From assembly GCA_963281255.1 (NCBI GenBank), contig OY725489.1:3720001-3784000 (forward strand): a stretch of 64,000 nt of DNA, read 5' to 3'. The position numbers and the translations under genes are program-made. Shown piece by piece: positions 21,911 through 32,825 of the stretch; the first letter of the stretch is position 1, and each line of letters opens with the position of its first letter. The notes beneath the pieces are model-generated. The model was given only the letters and a program-made list of their open reading frames with translations. It was not told the DNA's origin and made no database searches. This DNA is from Aphrocallistes beatrix (lineage: Eukaryota; Porifera; Hexactinellida; Sceptrulophora; Aphrocallistidae).

Positions 21911-23769
21911 GCATTTTCGTCACTTAACTGGTGTTTGCCTATCCCAAGTGTTCTGATTATCTCGCGCAAGTGGATTTGTGTAAATGATTACATTTCCTGC
22001 TTTCCGTTTAAAGCCCTTTTGACTTTAGAATATTTTGCAAACAATGTAATCTTAATTGTGCTGCCTCGTTATCCATATTGGAGATGTCTCAAGGAGAACA
22101 CCACTAGCCTTTAACTTTAGAGTGCCAATTTCGATTTTGTGAAGAGCAGATACACATGATTTGCACAATACACATGGAAAGAAAGGGATAAGGGATAATA
22201 AATGTGCATTTCAGTGAAATAAACTAATTATTTGAGTTTTATTTCAAAAAGTACAAAAGATCAAATGGGTGGGTGAACAAATTCACACACTAATAAATAT
22301 TCTACGGAGCGTAAATATTTAATAGAATTTTATAAGAATTCAGAAACATACGATATATACAGATAATTCGACCATGATTAAGAAATACATACTTGTGCGT
22401 ATCCTAGAAAAATCCAGAACAAAAATCTTTTGAAATTAGAAAACGGATTAAATATAATACGATCATTTTCTGCTAACTGAACTTTGTTCCGATATGGATG
22501 TTATTTAACTAATCTCAATGAAATATTACATAAATATACAAATATCATGCTTTTAGGACTTATGGCTTTCGACTTAATAATGGATAAACAAACGAAGCAA
22601 TGAGCAAATAATTCTGTTTTATAGTAAATGCAACATTAACTGGATATATACCTAATAGTATATATGTATAATGGAAGTTGATCAAATTCTAAAAAGGGGG
22701 GGGCTGATTATCATGTCCAACACCGTGCGAATAGTTGCTATTACTTGAAGTAAAACATATTAGAAGGTTTTAAATTAATATATAACTTTTAATCATGATT
22801 GGTCTATACGATATAATGAATTGATTGCGTTTAAAAATATGAAAATATGCTAGGGAAAGGCTTTGTAGACAAATTAGACAAATTTCTGCTAAGTATTGTG
22901 GAAAATAAAAAAGTCAAGTCCCTAATTCAGAAACCATTTGTACTTTGACAAATCTAAAGTTATTATGAAATTAAACACCATTTTTGTCTCACAGCAGATC
23001 AAATGATGACATTATTTCGGGTGACAAATCGTTTTAGAAAAAGAGTATAATTTTTAGAGGTTTCTGATCCCAGAAGGAGGATGGCATAACTAGAGCAAAT
23101 GATTTAAACGATCGATGAATTCTTTTTCTGCAAACACCTACATATATACTATCTAAAATTAACATAATTCATTGGTGCCTCTCCAAAGGAATGAAACTTC
23201 ATTTTTCAGGTAGTGAATAGAAATCATTGTACGACACTATTATAGGCTGTAATTGTCATCAATACTATCAATACAACGCAATAACTTAAGTCTCAATCAT
23301 ATTATATTATATAGAAATACAAAAGGTTATCAATATATTTTCACACCTTTAAATACATATTTTAACACCATTTGACGAATTTTGAATGTTTTGCTAGAAA
23401 TTAGCTTCTAATGGACTGGGGGGACTTGGGGTTTTTGAGGGTCTAGATTTCGAATATCATATTTTCAGATCGATATGATAAATTATTTGTTTACTTTTGT
23501 TTACATTAGATACCTAAATTAAACTAATAACAAAAAACGCTAGAGATTAGCTTCCCACGGTCGACATGCAGTTTTCAGGGGTGTAGTTTTAGAATATTCT
23601 ATTTTAGGATTCATATGAGAAATTATTCGTTAACTTTTGTTTACAATATTTATATAATGTAAAAAAATCCCAAAATAGGTTAGATTGAGTAAATTCAGGC
23701 GCCGGCAGGGCAGCTCTGTGGATATGCAGTGTCAGCAAGCCGCGGACCGCAAGCCCGCGAAGCGCGTAG

Positions 23770-24209
23770 TATTACTAACAATACATGAAAATCATTAACA
23801 AAGCACAATAGAGCCTAGGAATGTATTACCAGTATATATATAAATTGTACCTATATCCGTTGTTAAAATTTAGATCAGTCACCATGTTTGTGAAATAATT
23901 TTACTTTGTGACAAATTTGGTGATTTTCAGATTTCGTTTAAGGGCACATCAAAGTGTTTTTTTTATAAAATATTTTTCATTGAATGTTGCTACATTCCAG
24001 TGTGCTATGGAAACGTGTTTTTGTCAGTTTGAGTTATATCTTGAATGCTGCGATAGCTAGACTTTCAAATGTAATCCCATTTGATAGCTAATACTATTTC
24101 CTATTAAAATACTAAGTAAACCATTGGTTAGACGTCGAAAAAAGTCTTCGGTGTTATAAGAATTTTAGTTACAAATCTGAATTTAGAAATGAATCCAATA
24201 TAGTTAAAC
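23770..24209 (+). mobile_element. single arm of a foldback element (CATAGCCTACT family)
   Basis: The stretch is clearly similar to the arms of the foldback element at 31268-32329 ('atcattaacaaagcacaata', 'gatagctagactttcaaatg'). Only one arm is present and no terminal repeat or duplication can be seen. It borders the complete family member that begins at 24210. Confidence 0.65.
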
Positions 24210-24456
24210 CATAGCCTACTCTAATAATGCCTCACAGTAGACTGAAATTAATGGACTAGGGATTTCTACTGTTTGCATTTGTAGAATGAGTTTTCTCATA
24301 TGTTTGCATTTGTTAGAATGAGTTATTTCATATACTTGCATTTGTTAGAACGAATGTATCAGTTTTTGTATCTAATTTGATTTCGACTGGATGAATTTGT
24401 TTCCATCTGATGTAGTGAAAACCTTTCCGATAGTACGTTTGTACTCCTCCAATGTA

Positions 24457-25808
24457 CAGTTTGTCCCATAATTATTGTGACACGACAAAAGTAATTAAAT
24501 TGTCTTAAACTGTTATCTAAATGAGATATAGTTATCATATTTGGTGAAAAGATATATTAAACATATGTGATCAATATTTGATAGAATAGCCCTCATTTTC
24601 TATCACCATCTCGCACCTTCGCTTCATTGATCTATAGTATGGCTCTAAAAGTTCTGGGGTAATAGATTCCCGGAGCTCTTCTAGATGTGCCTTCAGATCG
24701 TTAATGGAAGAGATTTCAATTCGTTGAAGCTTGTGCTTCATCCAACCGAATATATTTTCTATGGGGTTCAAATCAGGGCCCTGGCTGGGCCAATCGAACC
24801 GATTTTTTGGTATGTTTTCTTCCATCCAGGACTTCGCCAATCGTGATGTGTGTTTTGGGTCATTATCTTGGATCAAAATCCAACTGTCTCCATGAAAAGC
24901 TCTTGCTTGATCGATCAAGTGCCATTTTAGAATGTGTACGAAAAATTTAGCATCCAGATTCTGAGTAAAAATGCACAATGGGAATGTACCCATAGCTGAA
25001 AACGCAGCCCAGATGTGGATCTTTGGAGAGTGCTTTACCGTGGGGAGGACCTTTTTCTGGCTTCCTTTTGTCCACATGCGAACTCGACCACTTCTGAGCC
25101 AAATTGATGCTTCGTCACTAAATACAGCACGAAACCATCTCCTCCCTTGGTTTCTCTTCGCCCATTCAATCCGATTCAAGCAGTTTTTCTCGCTTAACAT
25201 GGGTACCTTTGTTAAAAAAGGTTTCGAATACCCCATCCCTTTCAGACACCTGTGGACGGTACTTTTAGACACACTAATTCCACTTTTACTATGAATTTCT
25301 GATGCGATCTCTCTCACTGGTTTTTGAGCATCATGCTGGATGTATTTTGCGCAGCTGTATTTGATCTTATCACATTTGTTCGCCGGTCTACCACCCCCCT
25401 TCTTGTGAACAAGAGGCTCATTTTGTTCGATGCGGTTTTTAAACGATAGACAGTATAGCGCACAACGCCCACCTGATTGGCGATTTCTGCTATCGAACAC
25501 TTTTCTGCTTCCAATAAGGTTTGTATTTGATGTCTCTTGGAGTGCTGTGCCATTTAGAAAAATTAGATGTGGAATAGAGTACAAATTCTATCATTTAGAA
25601 AAATAATAAATTCAGATGACGTCATAGTTCCAATTAGTAAGCATAAATCGAAATACTATATAATGTCAGAAGAAATATGCTCGTTTTGGGTCTATAAGCT
25701 ATATATGATCAAATAAAACTAAAAGATGATACTATTGGAAAGTATTCGTAGATTTTATAAGGTTTAATAACAAAAACGATTTTGTCACAATAATTATGGG
25801 ACAAACTG
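24457..25808 (-). mobile_element. Tc1-like transposon A, complete ends
   Basis: Terminal repeats CAGTTTGTCCCATAATTATT (left) and AATAATTATGGGACAAACTG (right) are perfect inverted repeats inside TA dinucleotides (24455-24456, 25809-25810). The 1352-bp length is typical for Tc1-like elements. It encodes one frameshifted transposase on the minus strand. A TGACGTCA palindrome at 25617-25624 lies about 65 bp before the transposase start. Confidence 0.95.
24571..25553 (-). pseudogene. Tc1-like transposase (DD35E), one frameshift
   Basis: It would cut and paste its own element. The N-terminal part (25553 down to about 25435, MAQHSKRHQIQTLLEAEKCS) is a helix-turn-helix DNA-binding domain. The chain continues in another frame from about 25440 with the GRP motif (KKGGGRPANK), a second HTH (SVSKSTVHRCLKGMGYSKPF), then the catalytic core: first D in FSDEASIW, second D in IQDNDPKHTS, and E in PDLNPIENIF. 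By my count 35 residues separate the second D and the E, so it is DD35E, not the common DD34E. The catalytic core is open through to its stop codon. Only the shift near 25435 separates it from an intact gene, so the copy is young. An alternative upstream start at 25584 in the core frame gives an N-terminus that does not resemble the family. Confidence 0.9.
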
Positions 25809-27160
25809 TATATTCCATCAAAGTAACTAGTCGTAAATATAAGCCAAGCACACAAAATTCTTATTAAATACAATTCGAATAGGGAACCTTAAATATTTGT
25901 TTGGTTTCTCCAGAGGCATCAAATTCAGTGACAAATAAAAATATTTTTGATTAATGATGAAGGCGTTGAAATTGTGCTTACATTCAAACACATCAATTTC
26001 TTGTTTCTCCCCAACACTACAGCATGAATGGACTATTCTAACAAATGCAAACATATGAGAAAACTCATTCTAACAAATGCAAACAGTAGAAATTCTAACA
26101 AATGACTACTTCAAAATTCTAACAAATGCTGCGACCCCTAGCAGAATAGATTAATACACGATTCGCCTAAAATCTTAACCATGCTGAATAGGCATTAAGA
26201 ATTACCAGCATATATAACCTTTAAATGGAGCTAGATTTTTGTTAACTCATTTCCGGTAAGTCATTTTGGGTGGGGAAGCCTTAGAAGTGTGAGGTCTTTG
26301 CAATAAATAGAAATGACCCCAGGAAATCTAACGGATAGACATGGTATCAAAGTATGTATATCCGTTTGATAAAAATTAATTAGTCATCATACATTGCGCA
26401 ACAGGTCATTCTAAGGACAATTTTATCGATTTTATAAGCTGTTTTAACCCTATTTCTAAATGGTATTATGGTGTGATTTTTGTGTAGAACCAAGATTGGT
26501 ACGAGTTGATTTGAAAAATTTAGAATATTTCAATGGAATGTTGTTACATTCCTGCGTTGCTATGGTGAAGCATTTCGGTCAGTTTGGGCCATTTCGTGTT
26601 AACTGTAGTGACTAGATCTTCAAATTTGATCGTGTTTGATAGGCAATTTGCTACTTCCTATTTGGTGATAATACAACTTGAACTTCTAAATTCAACGAGT
26701 TTTGAGTTATGGGTTGATTGATGACCTGTTGCGCAATGATATGATGACTAATCGAAATTTTGACAACGGATACATGTACTTTGATACCATGTTTATATAT
26801 GCTGGTAATACATTCTTAATGCCTATACTGCATGGTTAACGATTTTAGGCTAATCGTGTATTAATCCTTTCGGCTATTACCGCATCCTTGGTTATTTCAC
26901 TGTGAGGCATTATTAGAGTAGGCTACGGTTAAACAATTTTTCAGCAACCATCAAAACCGATAAATACCGACAATCGTACTAAAAGATGTCAAGAATTAAA
27001 GTCTCCCCCTCCATTATCAAATTCAATCCCAATAGACTGAAAATTCTCTCTGAAAATATATTCAAATAAGAAAGAATGACGAAATGCTAACAACTAAACA
27101 TAAATAAAATACTATAGAAATATATAAAATGCTCGTCACTAATCGCCTCCTTTCTCTCCT

Positions 27161-27514
27161 GAAGTTGCATCTCAATATCCCTATACTTTTCCATTATGTC
27201 TGCATTCTCCTGGCGTTATTGTCGGTTTTCGAGACATAGTTTAGAATTTTCCTTCTCCAGGTTCTCGATTCACTCATTGTGTTGGCTCAGCTTGTCAGCA
27301 GCTGATGTAGTAGCAGGAATACTAGTTCACGAACACTTTTGACTAGGAATTCGTCAAACTCCTCGTTTTCTTCTATGCGACAACGTTTCTGGCCTTTTGA
27401 GTAGGAGGAGGAGGGTGAAATGATTTTCCTTACATCTGGTGATCGTGACATCCAGCGGGGGAATCCTTTATGAATCCTACTTATTTTCACAAAGATATGG
27501 CTGCTACACCTCAT
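27161..27514 (-). pseudogene. leucine-zipper ORF, left-arm copy (damaged)
   Basis: The frame from 27514 reads RSPDVRKIISPSSSYSKGQK, then EENEEFDEFLVKSVRELV, which parallels KRFRKEDHEGFDDFLVKRVR of the right-arm gene at 35330. After the FLVK.VRELV helix the frame is lost near 27310, but the DNA down to about 27160 still encodes, in another frame, the coiled-coil part matching the right-arm copy. The extra N-terminal residues come from arm sequence and are not present in the other copy. This is a dead paralogue of the right-arm gene. Confidence 0.6.
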
Positions 27515-27600
27515 ATTATTTTTACAATAGGAATTACTTAGGTTAAAAAAGGTAGCTAATTAATTGTTTAATTTCCAACAAATACATATAATAGATAACA

Positions 27601-28064
27601 CAGGGGTTCTTAACCTTTTTGTCCTTACGCCCCCCTTTTATAACCACTAAATCATTATGCCCCCTTGACTTTGCAATCTATTTGTTAAATGTACATATTT
27701 TAATTATTTTGATTAATTGATTAATTGAGTAACTGATTAATTGATTGGGTAAAGTATTATTGTATTAATGGAGGGTTGTAAATACCGGTTAGGGAAGTAT
27801 AAATTGTCTATAGGATATATACATACACACTGAAGTCCCATTATAACCAGGTGGATTATAACGAGGTGGTTATTTGTCCCTTTTAAAATCAGATTCTAAA
27901 TTCACATTAAGGATGGTATTCGAGGCACCAAGCTTCTAATGTAAGTACTAGCCATGTAAAACTATTTAATGATTTATACACTTGAAAAACTCAAAATGCT
28001 AAATACGAAATCAAATGCCACGCCCCCCCCAGGGTGGCGTGCCCCCCCAAGTTAAGAACCTCTG
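27601..28064. mobile_element. 464-bp hAT-type MITE with perfect 8-bp TSD
   Basis: It starts CAGGGGTTCTTAACCTTTTT and ends AAGTTAAGAACCTCTG, imperfect inverted repeats. The direct repeat agataaca flanks it exactly (27593-27600, 28065-28072). The subterminal regions have 'acgccccc' in both orientations. CAGGGGTTCTTAACC is a classic hAT terminus. It has no ORF. Its removal restores the continuity of the inverted arm of the surrounding composite. Confidence 0.9.
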
Positions 28065-28841
28065 AGATAACAAAATCCGTGGGGGCTAATAATAGAAAAG
28101 GGGACTGAGCTGGTCCGAATGAAAAAGCTCGGTGTATAGCGGTGGCAGGAGCCCCACCTTCAAATTTGAAGGGTCGAGGTTCAAGTCCTATCAGGTCCCC
28201 CGGGCAATATTAAATGAAACAATAAATGAAATAAGGTTGATATATAAGAATTATCCTTTTGGCTATAGGCAAGTACGAATTGACCGAGTTAGTACGGTGC
28301 CCTACTCAAAAGGGTACATGTTCAGCCCCAATACACGCTAGTCGAGGTATCCATAGTATTATGAAGTATAGGTAACTCACTAGTCGTTTATTACATACAA
28401 TTTATATTAGGCACGTGGTTTTGTCTATACTATATAGTGTTTTATTAGCATCAAAATCATTGAATATTGCATGTGCTCGATGCATTTTTAGATTCTTAAT
28501 TTTAGCTCCCATAGACGATAATACAACGCAAATAATTTTTCCTACGAATAACTAGTTGTTTGTTCTTATTTGAGCTTTTATTATATTTCAAAGTGACATT
28601 GTTGAGAAAACAGAGAATAAACATTATTACTGAACTAATGGTTTGTTTGTAAAAGAGAACTATAAAGAATTGGAAGATATACTTTGTATAATAACGTGAA
28701 GCTTGATGATTCTCCATCTCCTATGTATGTAGAGTAAACAAGATTTTTCTGAACTAAACGCTTCCATAATCCCACTGCGGCGGAATCTTCCATTCCTTGA
28801 CTTATCCTGGAGAAATTGGCAGGGCATTCGTCTTTGTGTAC

Positions 28842-29778
28842 CTACCAAAATGTTGCATATTTCTCTGGATTACTCGACTTAAGTTCAAAAGTCCAAGGCG
28901 AGCATTTCTTATAAACTCTCTGGTAGAGTTTGAAATCAATGACTTCGGATGTAGCTAAAGACATTGATTTATCTGTCACGGTAGAGGTGGCCATAAAGAG
29001 ATGGTTCATTGCTTGTTGGTTGATATGTTGAGCAGGTAGTAGAAGGTCCATTAGTGCACCTGTAAGAAGAAAGTCATGCCAACTCATGGATGTCACATGC
29101 ACGGCTAATAGAGCCCGCATACTTATTCCACTTGGCCGACGAATTAACTTCGAAATATTTACAGCGTCTGACAAAGATTCACCAATATTGAGAGAATTAG
29201 AAAATTGCGCCACTACTATATGACAGAGATTGCAGTGAAGGATGAAGTAGGAATGTAGTTCAGCAGAGAATGGTAATTTATGTAGTATCAACCGATCTTT
29301 ATATTAGGACTCGGGGCATTCCAGGAGAGCAAAAACTTGGGATAGAATGTCCATATTCATGATCTCAGCGCCGTGTAGAACGAACATTTGCTTCGTTGTA
29401 AACTTATCACCCTCAAAATGAGGTTTTGAGCCACTGGAGCCGTAGGAAATTTTATGTCGTCAAAATAATTAGACTGCCGTGAGAGTGAAATCCTCTTAGG
29501 CTTCTTATAGGGTGTTTGAAATAAAATTCTCTTTGAATGAATTCCTTTTGAAAACCTGTTGGAATATTACTTGTTATAAACTCTGTTCTGACCTGACCTG
29601 GAATTGTGAGGGCATCCAGAATATCTCCGAAATCGAATGATGAAACATATGCAACGAGATTTGACAAAGGCGTTATTGGGGTACCAGAAGTGCTGGGAGT
29701 ACTGGGGAGATATTCAATTTCATCTTCTGAATCAGAACTATCCGAGTCAAAATGGAGCGGAATATGAACTAGAGGCAA
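28842..29778 (-). pseudogene. unrecognised protein pieces inside the composite
   Basis: Two minus-strand pieces lie in order. The first (29778-29452, 108 codons) is acidic and serine-rich at its start (HFDSDSSDSEDEIEYLPSTP), then FDFGDILDALTIPGQVRTEF. The second (29291-28842, 149 codons) has an IVVAQFSNSLNIGESLSDAV stretch and ends WTFELKSSNPEKYATFW. About 150 bp between them contain stops in every frame. Composition is that of real soluble protein. I do not recognise the family. The location inside the inverted arms suggests an accessory protein of the large element or a captured host fragment (inference). Confidence 0.4.
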
Positions 29779-29829
29779 ATTTTAAAGCCGAATTGGGGAA
29801 CTTATGTCACTTCAGTTTCTGATGAAATT

Positions 29830-31189
29830 TATGCTAATGACAGAATAGGTTTAAAATTGATATCGATATTGTAAAACATGTTCTTAATAATATACACATA
29901 TTTTATTGCAAAATAATTGTAAGTGAAATTCGTATCTATATAAAATGATATTTGTGTGATCATTCGATACATAACTATGAGCATACAGATTGGTTTCTAA
30001 GAACCAACTTCGAAATTTTAAAATTATTCTTTTGAAATCCAATACTACGATATTATGAGCTGTCAAAATCTAAAAATAATTGCATATATTATTTTAGAAA
30101 TTTGAAACGATCCAAAATAAACCACAAGATGAAATGATGTAATTGCAAGTGATTGAATAATCACCGCAATGCTATTTCTAACGAAGCCTAAAATAGTAAA
30201 CATATAGTCTACGATTTAAAAAGCTGAATATAAATTTACTACTAGTAAGTAAATAAATTATTATTTAGTTATCAATTTTGCAAATGGAGTGGTGCTTTCA
30301 AAACAAAAATATTGAGAAAGAAATTCTCCTCAATACTGCTAATTACAGATGTAAAGCGGGTGGGCTGGAGCATTTCAAATAAAAGTTTTGTGTTGTTTTG
30401 GGCAGGTATTCCGATTAATTTATCATTTTTTCTTGTTACTTTTGTATTATTTGTATTTAAGGATTGATTATCACTTTGGATTTACTCGGTTTGCGTTTTA
30501 TTAATTTATAATTTTTCTGAAAGCACTTGTTGAATCATTTTTCAACCAACTATCGATAGATCTTTGTAATAAAACTAGTATATTACCACGACTTTGAATA
30601 ATGAAGACTACCAAATCCTTACTATTAAAACTTGATTAATATTTATTTGTTTGTCCTTTTACTAACTAACGGTTAGATATCTGGTTCACACCACAACCTT
30701 CCCTATTTTTGATCAATTAGCTATCAAATATTTTGATTGCTTTTACTCACTGATGTCGATTCAAGAATATTCAAGTGAATGGGACATTGGTGATTCTGAG
30801 GGTCTGGATTGGTCTGTAATATAGGTATACTTTGTTTACTGCAATTTTTTCAAATATTAGGTGAAATGAAACCTGTACGCTGGCGAAAAACATGATTTTG
30901 CTAAATAGAAAACAAAAATAATTCTATTCGAAATATGCTGTAGTTCCATATTACAGCGAAGACTTGATATTATTGTTCCATTTGTTCTATGTGGTTTTAT
31001 CAATAGCCTTGTTATGTATCATCTAATGTTAAAATATCGACATTTATAATCCATTCATACAAGAGTGGCTTCAAATTTCATTGGTTAGTATTTGGTCTCA
31101 CTATTCATTTGGAACAATTGTCCAAAAGCTTTAACTATAAATAATGTACATTTTCAATTGAGAGAAACATAAATTTAATTTCTTTCTTG
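29830..31189. other. AT-rich spacer with a Helitron 5' end at 30616
   Basis: No gene was recognised. At 30616 the sequence TCCTTACTATTAAAACTTGA is the 5' end of a family-1 Helitron, but the sequence diverges from the family after about 30 bp, so it is only a terminal fragment. The rest is AT-rich and unassigned, and may be the 5' region of the piggyBac-like gene that begins at 31190. Confidence 0.4.
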
Positions 31190-31267
31190 AATGGACACAG
31201 AAGCACTCAACTTTTATGACTTTTCATCAGATTTTGATGGAGAATCATGCCATGAGGTATGCTCTAG

Positions 31268-32329
31268 CATAGCCTACTATAATAAGGCCTCAGAGTAACT
31301 TGCGAATTGGGCACTAGGGATGCAGTAGAAGATGGTTGAAGAAATACATGAGCTGCCTTAAATCATTAACAAAGCACAATAGAGCTTAGGAATGCATTAC
31401 CAGCATATATAAATATGGTGTCAAAGCACCCATATCCGTTGACAAAATTTAGATTAGTCATCAAATGATTGCGCAACAGGTTATATTTGTGTCAAATTTA
31501 GTGATTTTCAGAGGTCGTTTAAGGGCACTTCTAAGTGTTTTTATTACAAAATTTTTCGCATTGAACTGAGAAGTGAATGTGTTAATACTAAAAATTTGGT
31601 CATGAAATGTTCTTACATTCCAGTGTAGCTATGGAAACGTGTTTTGGTCAGTTGGGGCTATATCTTGAAAACAGCGATAGCTAGACATTCAAATATAATC
31701 CCATTTGATAGCAAATAGGCTACTTCTTATTTAGCTATAATACAATTTCTATGTCTTAATTCAATGGTTTACGAGTTATTAGACAATGTATCATATTGGT
31801 CACATTTGGTAATTTGTCGAATATCTCGTTAACCATTGAATTTAGACACATAAATTGTATTATAGCTAAATAGGAAGTAGCCTATTTGCTATCAAATGGG
31901 ATTATATTTGAATGTCTAGCTATCGCTGTTTTCAAGATATAGCCCCAACTGACCAAACACGTTTCCATAGCAACACTGGAATGTAACAACATTCCATGAA
32001 AAAATTCCAAATTTTTAGTATTAACACATTCACTTCTCAGTTCTATGCGAAAAACCTTATAATAAAAACACTTAGAAGTGCCCTTAAACGGCCTCTGAAA
32101 ATCACTAAATTTGACCCAAATATAACTTGTTGTGCAATCATTTGATGGCTAATCTAAATTTTAACAACGGATATGGATGCTTTGACACCATATTTATTTA
32201 TGCTGGTAATACATTCCTAAGCTCTATTGTGCTTTGTTAATTATTTAAGGCAGCTCATGTATTTCTTCATCCATCTTCTACCACATCCCTGGTTAAGTTA
32301 CTCTTAGGCCTTATATATAGTAGGCTATG
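31268..32329. mobile_element. 1062-bp foldback element with 7-bp TSD
   Basis: Ends CATAGCCTACTATAATAAGG and TTATATATAGTAGGCTATG are inverted repeats flanked by gctctag (31261-31267 and 32330-32336). Practically the whole element is palindromic: arms of about 500 bp meet near 31800 around 'atcatattggtcacatttgg'. It has no ORF. Arms match the single arm at 23770-24209, and the ends match the element at 24210-26927. It is inserted in the 5' coding part of the piggyBac-like gene, and removing it with one duplication copy restores the reading frame across the site. Confidence 0.85.
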
Positions 32330-32535
32330 GCTCTAGCTATTCATCAAGTTGCAGTGAGTTTAGTGATAATGATGACACAGGGAGTAAGAACGAATTAGTT
32401 TCTCCAATGCAAAATTCGGATGTAGCGAATTGCGAATTCACAATGAAACATAAATGCCATCTTCCCATCTCGAAACCCAAACGTATTCGGGGTTTTTTGC
32501 AATACTTCGTCAAAAACCCTTGAATGAATTCATAC

Positions 32536-32825
32536 CTATCCCTTATATAGGGAAAACCAATTTACTAGGTTCGATATAAGGGAAATTTTTGAAACTACCC
32601 GTAAACTACCAGATTTTTTTGCACCCAGTAAAGATTGGGAGAAACTATTTATTTTCAAACCTGATTTGTCGAGATCATCATCTAGCGGGATGCCAAGAAT
32701 TGATTTATACGTATATGCAATTGAGGCAAATACGGAAACAAATACACAAATTGCAAAAAGAAACCGTATTTCACTCTCGAAACTTAAATTATCTATCAAA
32801 CGATTCTACCCAGAACTTTGGGACG
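32536..32825 (+). pseudogene. unassigned coding-like stretch within the piggyBac-like locus
   Basis: Between the N-terminal piece and the core, a plus frame encodes FETTRKLPDFFAPSKDWEKL followed by SRSSSSGMPRIDLYVYAIEA and ends at a TGA at 32827. It has real-protein composition, but I cannot assign it to a piggyBac domain. It may be a frame-shifted linker of the same gene, a separate small exon, or an accessory frame. Confidence 0.3.

Larger units (their letters stand above)
18214..23215 (-). mobile_element. CACTA-like (CMC/EnSpm-type) transposon with ~550-bp inverted ends
   Basis: The left end CACTACCTGAAAAAAGTTTC and right end CTTCATTTTTCAGGTAGTG are inverted repeats. The similarity continues inward (18214-18745 against 22660-23215), including 'tttcattcctttggagag' and 'gatcgtttaaatcattt'. 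CACTA termini are characteristic of CMC/EnSpm elements (family knowledge). The flanks aatg and aata could be a decayed 3-4-bp duplication. The minus-strand protein pieces between the arms fit this class. About 1.45 kb of the length is nested Helitron DNA (18757-20210), so the element itself is about 3.5 kb. Confidence 0.65.
18040..23769 (+). mobile_element. Helitron family-2, split by a CACTA-like transposon
   Basis: The 5' end TCTGATATATTAAAATGCTA follows an A, and the 3' end has the GC-rich 'cgcggaccgcaagcccgcga' hairpin region. The two pieces, 18040-18213 and 23216-23769, together match the reverse complement of the intact copy at 62056-62977 (shared 'ccattgtacgacacta', 'ttttgtttacaat' repeats). 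The terminal CTTG has mutated to GTAG. The middle is foreign: the CACTA-like element at 18214-23215. Confidence 0.75.
24210..26927. mobile_element. foldback element with 7-bp TSD, split by Tc1
   Basis: The ends CATAGCCTACTCTAATAATG and CATTATTAGAGTAGGCTACG are inverted repeats, flanked by gttaaac at 24203-24209 and 26928-26934. Inside, further inverted blocks occur: 'ctactgtttgcatttgt' near 24258 against 26070-26090, and 'gattaatacacgattcgcct' near 26150 against 26850-26870. A Tc1 element sits at 24457-25808. A 7-bp duplication with a CA-starting end is compatible with P-like or other uncommon DNA transposons. The superfamily is not settled. A minus frame at 25827-26054 has no recognised domain. 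Confidence 0.65.

Noticed and set aside
24971..25294. Plus-strand frame of 107 codons at 24971-25294
   Set aside because: It is the antisense shadow of the Tc1 transposase gene on the minus strand.
28130..28205. tRNA-like gene: 'ggttcaagtcc' resembles a B box, with a possible anticodon stem ccttcaaatttgaagg
   Set aside because: No acceptor stem pairs at the expected distance, the A box is poor, and the D and anticodon arms do not fit a cloverleaf. At most a degenerate tRNA-derived fragment.
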